The notes under the pieces: generated by a model | What the model saw: only the letters and a program-made list of their open reading frames with translations | What the model was told of the DNA's origin: nothing | Databases searched by the model: none | Assembly (NCBI GenBank): GCA_014529385.2 | Contig: CM043958.1 | Coordinates: 144,088,734-144,152,733 of the forward strand | DNA length: 64,000 bases | Direction of reading: 5' to 3' | From: Adiantum capillus-veneris | Lineage: Eukaryota > Streptophyta > Polypodiopsida > Polypodiales > Pteridaceae | Program-made: the position numbers and the translations under genes | Shown here: positions 1-13,320 of the stretch, one piece after another | How the letters are laid out: each line of letters starts with the position of its first letter | How positions within the stretch are numbered: the stretch's first letter is position 1

Positions 1-129
1 TAGATCTATCTCAACATAGGGCCAATGGTAATGGGGCCCAAATGAGAGATGGTCTATCAAAGAGCAAGGCTAACCAATGGAGCATAAGACCTTAGGGTTA
101 GCTTCATTGAAGACCTCCAATAATTAGTG

Positions 130-330
130 TAAAATTCCTTTGACCTTAGGTAAACTAGGGCTGAGCTTGAGGTGGGAACCCGGCCCAAGCTTAAGGTGCT
201 TGAGGTGCCTGATGGCTGAGATTCTTGAGATGCTTGAGGTGCTTGTGATGCTTGAGATGCTAGGGCTGTACTTGAGGTGAGAACCCATCCCAAGCTTGAG
301 GGGATTAAGGGCCAAGCTTGTGGTGAGAAC
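130..330. repeat. Degenerate CTTGAGGTG/CTTGAGATG minisatellite
   Basis: Short imperfect units built on CTTGAGGTGCTTGAGATGC recur across about 200 bases. The ORFs that overlap it are low-complexity (Ser/Gln/Ala runs) and are not believable genes. Confidence 0.55.
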
Positions 331-428
331 TAGGCCCAAGGTTGAGTGGCTTGTGGTGTGCAAAAGTCAAGACTCAATATTCAATCCCTACAAGGAGGGG
401 GTGAGCCCTACAAGAGGGGGGATAAGAG

Positions 429-433
<5 letters not shown>

Positions 434-469
<36 letters not shown>
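434..469. repeat. (AC)n microsatellite
   Basis: An uninterrupted AC dinucleotide run of about 18 units. Confidence 0.95.
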
Positions 470-475
<6 letters not shown>

Positions 476-1504
476 AAGGCATGCTTGATACAAAGAAAGC
501 AAAAGGGACACTTGTCAAGTTTCTCTTCATGTTGCTCTCATGGTGTGCCTAAAGCCTATTGGTTGACCACCCAAGGGGTCCAATGATAATTTAGGATATT
601 TAATTAATTTTCTTTGCCTTTATCAAGTCCTCGCTCTCAAAGGGGAAAGGGGGACACTTGTCCCAAGGCTAAACCCTTGTTGCTTGGTATGACTCCTGCT
701 TATGATTGGCTAGGCTTGGAGGGGTCCAATGAGCTTCAAGCATGAGCTACAAGGGGGGATCAACCAAAGCTAGCAGGGGACCTGCTTACGGGGTATACTC
801 TCCCACACACACTTACACACACTCTCATTGTGTGAAGTGCAAAGTGCAAGAGCTCCCTCTCCTTCTCCAAGAAAGTAGAGAGGTTGAGAGCCTATACCAA
901 CACTCTTGGCTATGGAGTACAAATCCAACCAAGCGCCATGCTTCAATGCTTAAGCTTTCCATCTTCTCCATCTTCATTACTATGCTATTATGTATGCTAG
1001 CAAGAAGAGTGATGATAAGTGAGGAACTAGTTCTTTCTCCTATGAAATGTTTCTTCTTCCTCTTCCCTACCCTCATTCCCTGCTAGCTCTCTCCACCTTC
1101 GAAAGTGTTTGAGGTCTTGGGACTGAGGTTTGGGATAGTTAATGCTTTCCTCAAAGTTTATGTTATGATCATGATGCATGAAGCTTTCCATCTTCATTGC
1201 ATCACCTAGGTCACAAGGAACATAAGATTGTATTGTAACAAGTCTCTCTTGATGGGAGAAATCTTAATACAAGTGCCTATTGGAGGGGGGACCAGCTCCA
1301 CATAAATCCGGTCCTCAACTGTTGTCATGCTCTCTAAATTCTCTCTCTTGCAAAAGTATTGTTCATGCCAAGTTAACTAATTGCTATGTTTATGTTGCTA
1401 TCTTCAATTATGATCACCCGCTATGCTCACAAAAGTACTCAAAAGTACTCTCTTTAATTTCCGCTACTCTCAAGTTAATAGGTCAATTCCATTACACCTA
1501 CACT

Positions 1505-1775
1505 AATCTTATAAAGGTAAATGCTACAAATCAATGGCAACTAGGTAATGGAGTTATATTTGGAACTAACCTTATTTTTCAAGAAGAGGAATTATAGATT
1601 TTCCAAAAGAGATGCTCTTCATTTTGCATAGATTATGTGTGTAAAAGTTTTAGTGACGTACTAAGTTAATATCTAATTTTCAAAAGGAAGTTGAGTTTTG
1701 AAGGGTAAGTTTATTATAACCAAAGAAATTTTCTTTGAGAAAGAAGATTCCCATTCCAAATAAGGTCATTCCAAA
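1505..1775 (+). repeat. Direct repeat, copy 1 (with 7,305-7,565)
   Basis: About 260 bases beginning TTATAAAGGTAAATGCTAC recur in the same orientation at 7,305-7,565 with only scattered differences. The two copies bracket the gag remnant at 3.4-4.6 kb, so they could be the preserved inner parts of an LTR pair. The full LTR limits could not be defined. Confidence 0.6.
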
Positions 1776-2704
1776 GAACCTTGGAAAGGCTAGGAACCTA
1801 AATGGGCTATTCTGCAATTGTCCTCTCATTAGTCGAGCCTTTGCTCTTCTTCTTGGATTATTGATTTAAAGATAATCTAGAGTAGATTTTTTTTGTAAAC
1901 CTTTCCCACACAAGATAAAGAAAAATAAGAATTGTAAACCGTGTCAAGGCGCCGCCTCCACACATGGCAGAGGAGGAGACATGATACCCAAGTTTTGGGA
2001 TGAGGATAGGGATATGCTTGGAAGAGTATATGTGATTGCTTGAAAGATAACTAGATAATTTTACTAATATTAAAGGAAAAGGGAAGAAAAATATCAAAAA
2101 AAAGAAAAAGGTGGGAACGACCTGATAAATGCACACTTACAACATCACGCAACAGTTTGCATGCTGCTTTCAAATGCTTGAAATGTTTTCTTGGTTTGAC
2201 ATGATTGGAATATTGTTTTCTAGTATCATAGTACTACCTTGGGAAGGTGCATTTACCAAACGGTTCAATGGGTGGGTGGTTTCCGAAGGGTTAATTGTTG
2301 GAAAAGGGATTTCGATCTATGGAGCGGGAATTAAACTTGGGAATGATGAATTTTTATAGTTAATAAATACACTCATCTTAGGGAAAAGCACTGATGACTG
2401 TGCATGGTCATAACCGGGAAAAAAGTGTTAGTGACCTTGAACCAAGGGTGAATTAGAGAACTCCCACCAGTTGATCCTAGAAGGTTGAGTTTGAATGTAG
2501 TCTATTGACTTTGATTGGAAAGTTGAACTGGTACGAAAAGGTGCTTTGGGGCTAAGGGATCCATACGAGAGAAAGTGAATGTTATCACCCCCATGAGTTG
2601 GCATCAAAGAGCAGGAGAAGTCCTGTCGTGGTGTCGGTCTCAAGCGGGAGGGATGTCGGAGATCACGGTGTATCCATTTGGAGATGGTATAGTCGGTGGT
2701 CCCT
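1776..2704. other. Non-coding stretch, possible LTR remainder
   Basis: No convincing gene. The only ORFs are short and of poor composition. The tail (about 2,425-2,719) precedes a primer-binding-site-like sequence and may be the end of a degraded LTR. Confidence 0.3.
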
Positions 2705-2715
2705 AGCATAGCCCT

Positions 2716-2734
2716 CACAAGTGGTATCACAATG
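2716..2734 (+). promoter_or_regulatory. Candidate primer binding site (tRNA-iMet type)
   Basis: TGGTATCAC follows a CACA terminus and a two-base spacer. The first eight bases match the usual iMet primer site TGGTATCAGAGC and the rest does not. It lies about 680 bases upstream of the gag remnant on the same strand, which is a plausible position for a decayed element. Confidence 0.35.
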
Positions 2735-3399
2735 TAGTTTCTATCCTTGGCCAGATGAAGATTTTTAGTATGAAATTTTGTAGGAAGAGAGTGAGGTATT
2801 GACAAAAATGACATGAGAATATTAAGAAGAGAAAGTTCTCTAGTTTGTGTAAGAATAAATGGAGATACGAACTATAAAAAATAATGAAGAAAAGAAAGAG
2901 GACATGATAAAGAACTTTGTCTACCTCATCTTTCCTACCAAAGAAAAGAATCAAAAAATTTGCAAATATGGGAGCCCAGTACAATATTACTACAATAATG
3001 CCTTGGGGGCCATTACTATGATTTGGATAATCCTTATCTAGAAATGGTGATATGAAAAATTGGAAGTAGGTTCCAAGTATTCTTGTTGGAGTTGTTGAAA
3101 AAATTAGCATTGTAATTTGGGCTCGCAAGTCAATTTTTTAATCAAAGTCTATAATCTTATATTTTGGATTACTATGAACCCTAGAGATTTAAGGACAATC
3201 CTCTAAAAAGCATGAAATGGGAGAACTTAGACTTATTTTTTATGTATTTTTTAAGTTAAAGAAGTGCTCCCTTGACCGTTAATTATTCCCCAAATGTAAA
3301 TTTTGGATGAGATAAAGAGAATCCATCTTTTGAAATGTCTAACTTTTAAATAATTTTAAATCTACCCTTGAGTATTTGTGAATCTATCGCTGAGAGGAA

Positions 3400-4583
3400 G
3401 TGGTTTTTTTTGCCATAGCAATAAAAATATGCCACGTAAAATCCCAAGAGATAGAGCTTCTCAACTTGCATGTAGCTAACACTTCATATTTGGTGCTTCT
3501 TGGTACACAAGCGCCACCAGCACCTCAAGTTGTTCCTGTACCAAATCAGATGTCGCTTGCTACAACACCTGTAGAAGATTTTGGACGTGACAAGGATCTG
3601 AAGGCCTTGCTCAAATCTGTGCAACCCCCTTCATTTTTAGGGACGGGTGATGATGTGCCTAATCAACTAGAAGAATGGATAGTTCAGATGGATGACTAAT
3701 TTGCTCTTTCTTGCTACAATGTAGTGGCTCAGGGAATAATGGAAGATCTAAGTTAGAAGGACCAACAAAAACATGGTGGAAGCTCAACTGCCAATCTCGC
3801 CAAGTAGTAGAGGTGACCCAAAGCTGGGATGAGTTAAATCATCATCTCAAGGGGAGATATCTTCCCCTAGATTATTCCACCACTAAGATGAACAAATTTC
3901 TTTCTTGCAAGCTAGGGAATAGGTCTATTGAATCTTACTATGAGGATTTTGTCCAACTTTCACGATATGCTCCTCTCATGACAAAGGAACAAAAGCTAAG
4001 CCACTTCATCCTTGGGCTTGGAGAAGATTTGGCTCCCAAAGTAGAGTCCCTTTGACCTACCTCACTTGCAGACGCTCTGATCCGGGCCAAGTCAAAGCAT
4101 AAGATCCTTTTTCAGAGAGGCACTATAACCAATAGGAAGCAAGGATTTCCTTCCTACCCCATTTAGCCCTCTCAAGCAACCAAAGTACCATTTTTACCAT
4201 AGCTAGCTGTCCAACCCAAATCACCACCGCTCTTTGTTCATGTGAATGTTGTTCTAGTCACTCATAGTAGAAGGCAAATTCAGTGCTATGAATGCCTAAA
4301 ATTTGGTCATAAGAGGGCCCAGTGTCCTAAAGGAAATGAATCTAGTAATTCAAGCCTTCATGTTAACCTTCATAATCTACCCAATCAAGGGGGACAATTC
4401 AAAAACCTTAGAGCAAGAGGAAGAAATCCAACCCAAGCAAGAACTTCCCCTACCACTCTTTTTTGTTCTCAGAGGCAACTCGCCAATCCACCTAGATCAG
4501 CAACAATAAACGTTGTCTCAGTAAAGGATGAGATAGATGAGCAAGCCAATGTTTATGCTACCTTGGATAGTAACCAAAATTAG
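3400..4583 (+). pseudogene. Ty3/gypsy gag remnant
   Basis: Three consecutive reading-frame pieces resemble a plant gypsy gag polyprotein. The first (to 3,699) carries LLKSVQPPSFLGTG, the typical lead into the capsid. The second (to 4,055) carries the retrotransposon gag core, including SWDELNHHLKGRYLPLDYS and LSRYAPLMTKEQKLSHFILG. The third (from 4,242) contains a CCHC zinc knuckle, CYECLKFGHKRAQC. Stops near 3,699 and 4,055 and a frame change break the protein. Protease, RT and integrase were not found downstream; the hairpin at 4,883 begins instead. Only the gag portion survives, so it is non-functional. Confidence 0.8.
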
Positions 4584-4882
4584 CAATTCCCGACTAAAGA
4601 AGAGTATGAGGATGGAGCTAGAGAAAATTTTAGACATGAAGGAACCGAAGCTCCTACTTAGAGAATAGTTTAGGAGGTTTTGGTCTAGTGGGAGTGCTAT
4701 CCCACTGAAGTTACTTCCTAGGAAGACCATGAACATCTTATTTCTTAGTTTCCTCATCAACTTTCTCCTTATTAGTAGCTGATGTAATTGATGAAAACAA
4801 GCTTCGTCTTGTTACCTTTTTATGTCACTCAAGAAATGCTACCTTTTTTAATACAAATGTTTTTGCTACATAATAACAAGAT

Positions 4883-5338
4883 TCATTAGGCAAACTTTGG
4901 ACTCACAAAGGAGCCCTTTAAGGAGTTTGACTTTACCTCTCTCTACCAAAACGGACGCATGGATAAATTTTTGCAAACAAACTCCAAAGTTGGCAGAGGT
5001 TTGACAGTTAGAATGTCTTCTTCAAGCTCTATCTACTGATATATAGCACACCATGAGATTCCTCATATTTTAGAAGATTCATTTTTTTGATTCACCTATG
5101 ATGTGACAACTCTGTCAGAATCTAAGTGAATCAAAAAAAGAATCTTCTAAAATATGAGGAATCTCATGGCGTGCTATATATCAGTAGATAGAGCTTGAAG
5201 AGGATATTCTAACTGTCAAACCTCCGCCAAATTTGGAGTTTGTTTGCAAAAAATTATCCATGCACCCGTTTTGGTAGAGAGAGGTAAAGTCAAACTCCTT
5301 AAAGGGCCCCTTTGTGAGTCCAAATTTTGCCTAATTGA
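4883..5338. repeat. Long perfect-type hairpin (213-bp inverted arms, 30-nt loop)
   Basis: The left arm 4,883-5,095 is repeated in reverse complement at 5,126-5,338 with only a handful of mismatches or single-base indels. The loop is about 30 nt (5,096-5,125). An RNA crossing this site would fold into a dsRNA stem of over 200 bp. No ORF lies within it. It could be a foldback transposon or MITE, or a recent inverted duplication that could give rise to siRNA or miRNA. No clear flanking target duplication was seen. Confidence 0.9.
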
Positions 5339-5532
5339 GTGTTATCCTTTCTATCTAAGCTAGCTACATTTGTATTTCTCTCAAGGGATTCTACAAAATA
5401 AGAGACATAGGAAGCTAAGAATAAATTTAAAAGTATTAGTCAAGAGAAATCAGAGAAAGAATGAATTAAGACAAGAACCAAGATCTTAATAAACGACAAA
5501 CTTGTTAAGAGACACAACGAAGATGGATTTTT

Positions 5533-6073
5533 TTACAAGTCAATAAGCCCATCCATCACATGATCACAAAAGCAAATATCACAAGCGGGACACATATTAG
5601 GCCTTTCATCCATAGGAAGAATTCGACAGGAAATTGCCGCACTGATCTCTTGAGTATGAGGTGAGAAGTTAAAGGGCCCTCTAAGAGGTAAACCAAAGTG
5701 AGGGTAGAGATATATCTTTTGATGAGGAAGAAACTGTGCAAAGCAAAAAGTCTCGTTCGAAGAACCCATGATACATCGACCTTATCACGTAGTAGTATCC
5801 AGGAACCAAACCCATTGCTTCAATTACCATAGCCAAGCGAACATTGTTGCAAAAGTGATCCCGGTCCCAAAGTGTCACCCTTGTCATGTCTTGGAACGTC
5901 CACCATTTGGTTTGAGCTACTAAAGTTCCCAAGTGGGGAAAGAGTAGGCACTCATGCCGTTTCACAAAATCTATCCTAAAAGATTCAGTTGTTTGTTGCA
6001 GATGAGGAATGGCCACATATAAAACCAGCTTGTGCCACTGATCCATAAAGTAAGGTAATGAGCAAAGAGACAA
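5533..6073 (-). CDS. Unknown protein fragment
   Basis: Two overlapping minus-strand frames (6,073-5,681 and 5,769-5,533) appear to continue each other after a frame change near 5,760. The reconstructed region reads like a real globular protein, with balanced composition and Trp/Cys-rich segments such as TKWWTFQDMTRVTLWDRDHF. It ends in a cysteine-bearing tail containing CPACDICFCDH. A TATA box on the same strand lies about 110 bases upstream of the first ATG. I do not recognise the family. It may be a transposon-borne or captured gene fragment, and the frame change suggests decay or an unrecognised intron. Confidence 0.4.
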
Positions 6074-6180
6074 CGGAAAGGGTTAAAAGAGACAATCCTA
6101 CAAAGTTCTTGACAAGGACATGGGAAGAAAAGAGAAACATGGAGGTAAGAATACTATACAAAAGAAGGAGAGATTGCTCC

Positions 6181-6190
6181 TTATATAGAT
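6181..6190 (-). promoter_or_regulatory. TATA box for the 6,073-5,533 ORF
   Basis: ATCTATATAAGGAGC on the minus strand lies about 108 bases upstream of the ATG at 6,073, a normal plant TATA-to-start distance allowing for a short leader. Confidence 0.45.
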
Positions 6191-6461
6191 GAGCTAGCTA
6201 GCAAAGAAAAAACTAGTGTTACCTAGAAGTTAAAGGTGTAACTTGCGGTTAAAGTTTTACCATCTTCCTTTCTTGTTTCGAGTTGAGGACAACTCTTTCT
6301 TTTTGTTGGGGAGTTTTCATAGCTTGAATTCTCTTTTACCTTTTGCCATTCTCTCATTCCAAGTGTCTTAATGGGTGGTCTTTAAGCAAAGTGAAGTGGG
6401 AAAGAGCTGACTACATTAACTCAATTCTTCAATACTCTCTCAAAGCAAAGAGAAGGGTCTA

Positions 6462-6495
<34 letters not shown>
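6462..6495. repeat. (AC)n microsatellite
   Basis: A pure AC run of about 17 units. Confidence 0.95.
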
Positions 6496-6497
<2 letters not shown>

Positions 6498-6716
6498 AGG
6501 TAATGTTTTCTTGTTCTCTTTTTGCTATTACACTTTCTTGAAAGTGATTTACTTTTATGCTTACTAAAATTCATGCTTAAGCTCTCACATTTTCATAAGC
6601 AAGGATTTTTTCTTGGAAAGAAGCAATAACTTCTTAATTTTGTTGTTTCCTTCTAATTACGGTTCATTACTAATAATAACTAACCATGTTGCTAGCAACT
6701 AACCACGATGTTATTT

Positions 6717-6915
6717 CAAGTTTCTTAGACTACCAGCCTAATATGGCATAGAGAGAGTAGAAAGCACTCTCTTTAACCATAGGTGATTGGAGGTCATAAT
6801 TCTCTAAATATTTCAAGTTTTGTTACTTCAAGTTTTTTAGATTACCAGACTAATATGGCATAGAGAGAGTAGAAAGCACTCTCTTTAACCATAGGTGACT
6901 GGAGATCATAATTAC
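6717..6915. repeat. 112-bp tandem duplication
   Basis: The segment containing ACTAATATGGCATAGAGAG (or CCTAATATGG) and the following AGTAGAAAGCACTCTC occurs twice with a 112-base offset and few differences. Confidence 0.8.
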
Positions 6916-6957
6916 CTAGATAGTATGCATGATGAAATGGTGACTAATATCCTTAAT

Positions 6958-7300
6958 TATCACGGCCTAGTAGGACTAATAGGGGAATCTGGGGAAATTT
7001 GGTTCGAGAAGTTCGGGTATAGATATCGGACGTAGGCTAAAACCACCTCATTTCCACTTGGAGCCTTTTCAAAGAGAGATTTTGGCCTCTTTCGTGCGAC
7101 TTTCCCGGAGCCCACATTTGACCATTTTCAGTGCCGTCTCACACGAGACATGAGGGGTGAATTCTTTACTCAATAATGATCCATTTTGTACGACCGGTAG
7201 CTAGTCTAAAGCCTTAGAAAAAACCCTAGAAACTGAGCAGTGCACGAAGACCTACGACCTAAAACTGACTATAGCGGCCTGCTAGCTTGACCAAATCGGA
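6958..7300 (+). repeat. Dispersed repeat family B, forward copy
   Basis: Matches the reverse complement of 28,430-28,762 over its whole length. Shared landmarks are CGGCCTAGTAGGAC, AAACCACCTCATTTCCA and CTTCGTGCACTGCTC (in reverse). It is non-coding and ends abruptly against the direct repeat at 7,305. It is probably an LTR or leader fragment of a further retroelement family. Confidence 0.7.
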
Positions 7301-7304
7301 CCAC

Positions 7305-7565
7305 TCTTATAAAGGTAAATGCTACAAATCAAAGACAACTAGGTCGTGGAGTTATTTTTGGAAATAACCTTATTTTTAAAGGAGGGAAATTATAGTTTTC
7401 CAAAAGAGATGCTCTTGATTTTGCATAAATTATGTGTGTAAAAGTTTTAGTGACATACTAAGTTAATATCTAATTTTCAAAAAGGAAGTTGAAAGGTAAG
7501 TTTATTATAACCAAAGAAGTTTTCTTTGAGAAATAAGATTCCCATTCCAAAAAAGATCACTCCCA
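7305..7565 (+). repeat. Direct repeat, copy 2 (with 1,505-1,775)
   Basis: Same sequence and orientation as 1,505-1,775. Only this inner portion of the family is present here. Confidence 0.65.
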
Positions 7566-10220
7566 CCCTTTCCTCTTGCCAAATGAAAAAATTCCAAATC
7601 TTTAAGCCTCTCCTAGCTGTGTGATTAATCCTCTCCACAGAAGCAAGAGGTAAGCTTAAAACCTATCTTGAGTGGAATTTATTGATCATTCGTACTTCAT
7701 TGCATTTGCATTTCTCACTACTCTAACATGTCTACTCTTAGGAATGTCACATATTCACTCTTACACTACCATTTTTTGAAGGGTTCTACTCTTACACAAT
7801 CAAGCATCAACTCTTGCATAATCATCAAGCAAAGGTTACAATTGTAAGTTTGGGCACTCTAAAGTTCTATGTTTGCAATTCATGACCCACTCTAAAGCAA
7901 GGATCATCATAAAGAGAATATGTTACAATGCTCTGACGTTTGCAATCTACACAATAAATAGTCAATGGCTATGGGCTTATAGCCATTCCATTAGTCAATT
8001 ATTTTGAATTGATCAAACAATCATGCTTTTTGTTCAAAACCTATCTTGACTTATAGAATCCTCTAATGATGTCCAAATTGAATTTTGAAAGACCTATATA
8101 CTTCTTATGACTATATCTAGATATGGTATTACTCAGGGTTCAATCTATGAAGGAAAACATGGATTGTGATCCATGTACCTCAGTAGTAGCCAAATGTGAT
8201 GAAACCCTACTCATAGATTGCCCTTGGTAACTTGATACTAGATATATGCTTTTTATGTGATTTGGATTGGTTTAGGTCAGATGAAAGTCAAACCCTAGGT
8301 CCGACTTTGCAGTTTTTTGCCATGAAATATTTTTTCTCTTTTGGTCTACTTGGATTATTTTTGCAAATTTTTCTGGGGGAATATCTTATTTTACAAGTCT
8401 CCACTACACTTTGCATAGGTCTTTGTCCAAATTTTTAGATGGGGGAGATGGATCACGATCCATGTTCTATCTCTTCTTGACATGAAATTTGGTCAGTTAG
8501 TAGACTTTGCTTTTTGGAGCCTATCCCCAAAATATTTTTTTGATTTGGACAAGAAAAGTTGAAAACCCCAAGTTTTGATTAGATGGACTAACTTTAGGTG
8601 TTTTTCTCCATTTTTCTTCTTTTGAGTGTGTTTTTTTAATCTCAATTTGACCCCAAACTTTGGTTTCACTTTTTTCCCCAATACTACTTCATTCATATCT
8701 ACTATTCATGTCAATAGTTGTCTGGCATCTACATACTTGTGTCAATACTCAGAGAAGTGACTCAAATGGGGTATGAAGACTCTTTGAGGGTGTCAACCTC
8801 AAGAAGTGAACCTAACAAGCAAACGTATCGAACTCAAGAGGAAAATTACCAACTCTCACTGATCATAAAAATTAGTCGATGTCCTATCTCAATGCTCTTG
8901 GTCATCACACCATTTCAATGACTAAATGAAATTGGATAGCCACAAAACTTTAAGGAAAACTATATTAGGTCTAAGGGGACAAGTATACAAAGTCTCATAG
9001 AATTCCAACAAGGGCCAAAATCACAATCCATCATTTGCCAGGTCATAAAAACCGCAAGAGAACTACTCAAACAAGTTTCCCTAAGATCTAATAACACTCT
9101 TCTATGGTCAAAATGTCATAAAGCAATAATTTAAGCACTCAAAAATGAAGATAATGCTTGCAAATGTGAGGTCACAAACCATGATGAATGATAGAGTAAG
9201 GAACGAGGAATAGAATGCAATTGTTAAATTCAAAATAGATTATAAAATCATGAGATAAGTTGATTGCAAATTTGACTTGAGTAGCCGCTTGACAATATGT
9301 ACAACAAAGACCCTTATTTTTCTAATGTCTAAGTCCCTTTCAAACTAGAGCTATTGTCTTTTGTAAGGCTAGGGATTTCAAAAATGGTCATTGGCCAGCT
9401 ATTATGGGCTTTGCGTACATAATAGACATCACATCTTAGATATTTGTAGCTCTAGGATCAACATTTACATGGTTCCCAAAAAAATAAAGTATGTTTTCTA
9501 AAGTTTTGGATTTGGAATGTGTGTCCGACTAGGAGGGTGCCCATAAGCTACACTGGCCAAAAATTTGAAGATTTCCATCCTTTTACCTTGACCCAACCTC
9601 ATCTCATGACAAAGTTCTCTCACACAATACCTACCATTTTTACTCCATCTAGGAAGATTGGTCCTAGTTTTACTCCAACAAAGGTGATCGACCAATCAAG
9701 ATACCTCCCCTTCCTCCCTTTCCCTTAGATCCACAATTGAATGGTAACAACTATGCCATTCAAAAAGTGACCATGATTGTAAGGTCTCCTTCACCCTAGC
9801 AGAGGGGGTCTCCATGCAAAATCAAATTATCAAACCATTTGGGTCATAAGTAGAAAGTTTCAATTTTTAGCAATTTTTCCACCCCCGATGAGCTATAGAT
9901 GTATGTATTAATGTAAGCTTTTTAAAATTTGAATTTTAACATTTTTTTCCCTTTTGTCCAAAAATAGTAAGTTTTGAGGTGCTTGCACCTATCTAAATGA
10001 CGCGATCGGATCATCTAAATCTACCACACCCTGAATTTTCATAAAATTAGTTCTTTGTTCCAAAAATGGCTAAATATAGCAGATGTGTGCATCTGACGCT
10101 TTAGCTCATCATCCTCAAGCTCGTCTTTCAAACAAAATTTTCAAAATTGAATTTTGATAAGCTAAGGTCACCCTAGTTAATTAGTCCTTATTCTAAAGGT
10201 ACTAATATATCTAATATATT
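7566..10220. other. No gene seen
   Basis: AT-rich sequence with only short, biased ORFs. Two copies of a palindrome of the type CATGGATTGTGATCCATG occur at 8,157-8,176 and 8,448-8,464, and related palindromes recur at 44.7-44.85 kb. Nothing else was recognised. Confidence 0.4.
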
Positions 10221-10221
10221 G

Positions 10222-10325
10222 CATGGGCATGTATGTGTATGCATGTCCATGTGTATGTGCATATGCATGTCCATGTGTATGTGCATATGCATGTGCATGG
10301 GCATGTATGTGCATGTGTACATGGA
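10222..10325. repeat. ATGTGCATATGCATG minisatellite
   Basis: Alternating purine-pyrimidine units such as GCATGTCCATGTGTATGTGC are repeated imperfectly for about 100 bases. The ORFs across it (His/Met/Ala runs) are artefacts of the repeat. Confidence 0.8.
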
Positions 10326-10568
10326 TGCCCATAGCCATGGACCAATCTGTTTTGGAAAGAATGACTCTAAACATGGGGTTACATGAGGTGTAGCACCCAA
10401 AGTTGGCATCATGGAAGGCTTAGGGAATGGGTACTTTTGACCTTTCTTGGCAAGTGAGGTTAGGACAACGCTACATGTGAGAATAGCAAGAGAGGGCGCC
10501 ATATGAAGCTAGGGGTTAGCTTGGGAAGCAAGGGGTCAGCTTAAGAAGGGCCCAGCTTGCTAGAATAT

Positions 10569-10578
10569 CTATATAAAG
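10569..10578 (+). promoter_or_regulatory. Isolated TATA box
   Basis: CTATATAAAG followed 30 bases later by a CA-rich stretch looks like a core promoter, possibly of an LTR. No credible ORF follows. The 64-residue ORF at 10,806-11,000 has no recognisable feature. Confidence 0.3.
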
Positions 10579-11659
10579 ACCCCTTCTCACACATATTGCA
10601 CACACACTAAAGATAAGAAAATTCTGATGTTGTGGCAATTTATTGGTGAAGCAAATCCAAAGTCTTGTGAGACCAATAACTCCAAGGTACCTTACGTGAT
10701 GGAAAAGTTAAAGGGAAGTGCCAATCATCTCACGAAGCAATGCCATCACTCATGAGAAGGTAGAAAAACTTTTCAGTTATTTAATGTTCATTGCATCACG
10801 AGTAAATGGGAAGGAAAAATTACCATAAAAATATTGGGGCACTTCCAATTGGAAACTATGTCATTTGTATTTGTTATTTTCTTAAGTTTGAATTTATTGG
10901 GAAGGAATTGTTTGATGATATACTGTCTGAAGTAGGAAAGAACGTTTTCTTAGGAAGGACTCTCTCAACCTTACTTCATTTTATTTCTGTATTGATATAG
11001 TATGAACTCCTCTTTTATCAGAGGGAGGCAGCTTGCGTTTCTACATGGAGCTATGCATTTCTATATACAATGCTGACCCATTTCTATGAGGCAGCTTAGT
11101 TCATTTCTATGGGTATATAACGTGACTCACCTGGAGGGTTACTCCAAGAGGTGTAGCACTTATTGGTTGTATGGGAAACCAATGACAACGGATGGAGTGA
11201 ACATCCACTTAAAGAAGCTTCTACAATTCCATAGTATTGGAATAATTATGAAGTAGTATTGTACGTTGAGTTTTTCCTGAGTAAGACTGTCTTGGTGCCA
11301 ATTTTTACTCTTTGAAGAGTTGTTTAAATGAACTTGTGATGGGAACTCTAATAAATAACTTTGTGTTATGAACAAGTAATTTAGAAACAAGATTAAAGTG
11401 AGAGTGTGGCAGTGGAAAGTGGGGATTGGCCCAGGTTTCCATGTCAATGTCTCGATTTGTCAAGAAACTCTCCGCTCTCTATTCAATTAGAAAAGGCAAA
11501 ATTAGAACCTCATTGTGCTAAGAGCCAAGAAGTCTCGAATGTTCGTGCTTCTGAAAGCTATGGGCAAAAAGGAATTTGATTTTCTCTCTTTTGGAAGATG
11601 AGATCCAGGAACGTTTAAATATTTGTAACGACATATGGCTAATAACATTGATTGTAGCG

Positions 11660-12875
<1,216 letters not shown>

Positions 12876-13320
12876 TAAAAGCACATATCTATATTCTAGC
12901 TCTTGTTCCCATTCATTTTTCCACATTAAATGATCAGTTCAATATGAGAAAATTATTTGGGATATGTAGAAATTAGATTTTATGACAATATTCGTGCGAG
13001 TTCATGCTTCCCTTGTGAGACAGGACTAGGAAACCTATCTAATGGCTCAGACTCAAGTTACCTTGTGATGAGAGCTCGTCCATTGGAATCAATACTATCT
13101 TAACTATATTTTTTAAACGATAAGGGCCTAGTAGCCTATTAGGCACCCTCCAATTGCCAAGCAGATATGGTGATAGGGCGAAGACCTCACACGTGGTATA
13201 AGAACTTAGGTTAGGAAACTGGAAATTTGATATTGATTGATAATTTGAAAGAAAAATAAAATAAAATTGGAAGCTCAAGTTTGAAAACTCACTAGCAATC
13301 ATGTTCCAAGAAGACGCCAA

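Larger units (their letters stand above)
1..1620 (+). repeat. Dispersed repeat family A, forward copy
   Basis: This stretch matches the reverse complement of 11,660-12,875. Shared landmarks are the opening TAGATCTATCTCA, the phrase CTTAGGGTTAGCTTCATTA, the GGAGGGGGG block near 1,281 and GTTCATGCCAAG near 1,363. No coding potential was recognised. It looks like LTR or other non-coding retrotransposon sequence, but no terminal duplication was found. The two copies differ by many small indels and by the length of their CA/GA tracts, so they are old. Confidence 0.6.

Noticed and set aside
5533-5700. Anoctamin-like C-P-x-C-D cysteine motif in the unknown ORF
   Set aside because: Only a few residues agree, the neighbouring sequence does not fit a membrane protein, and the frame ends directly after it.
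10177-10502. His/Met-rich ORFs that look like metal-binding proteins
   Set aside because: They arise from the ATGTGC-type minisatellite and have no other coding signs.
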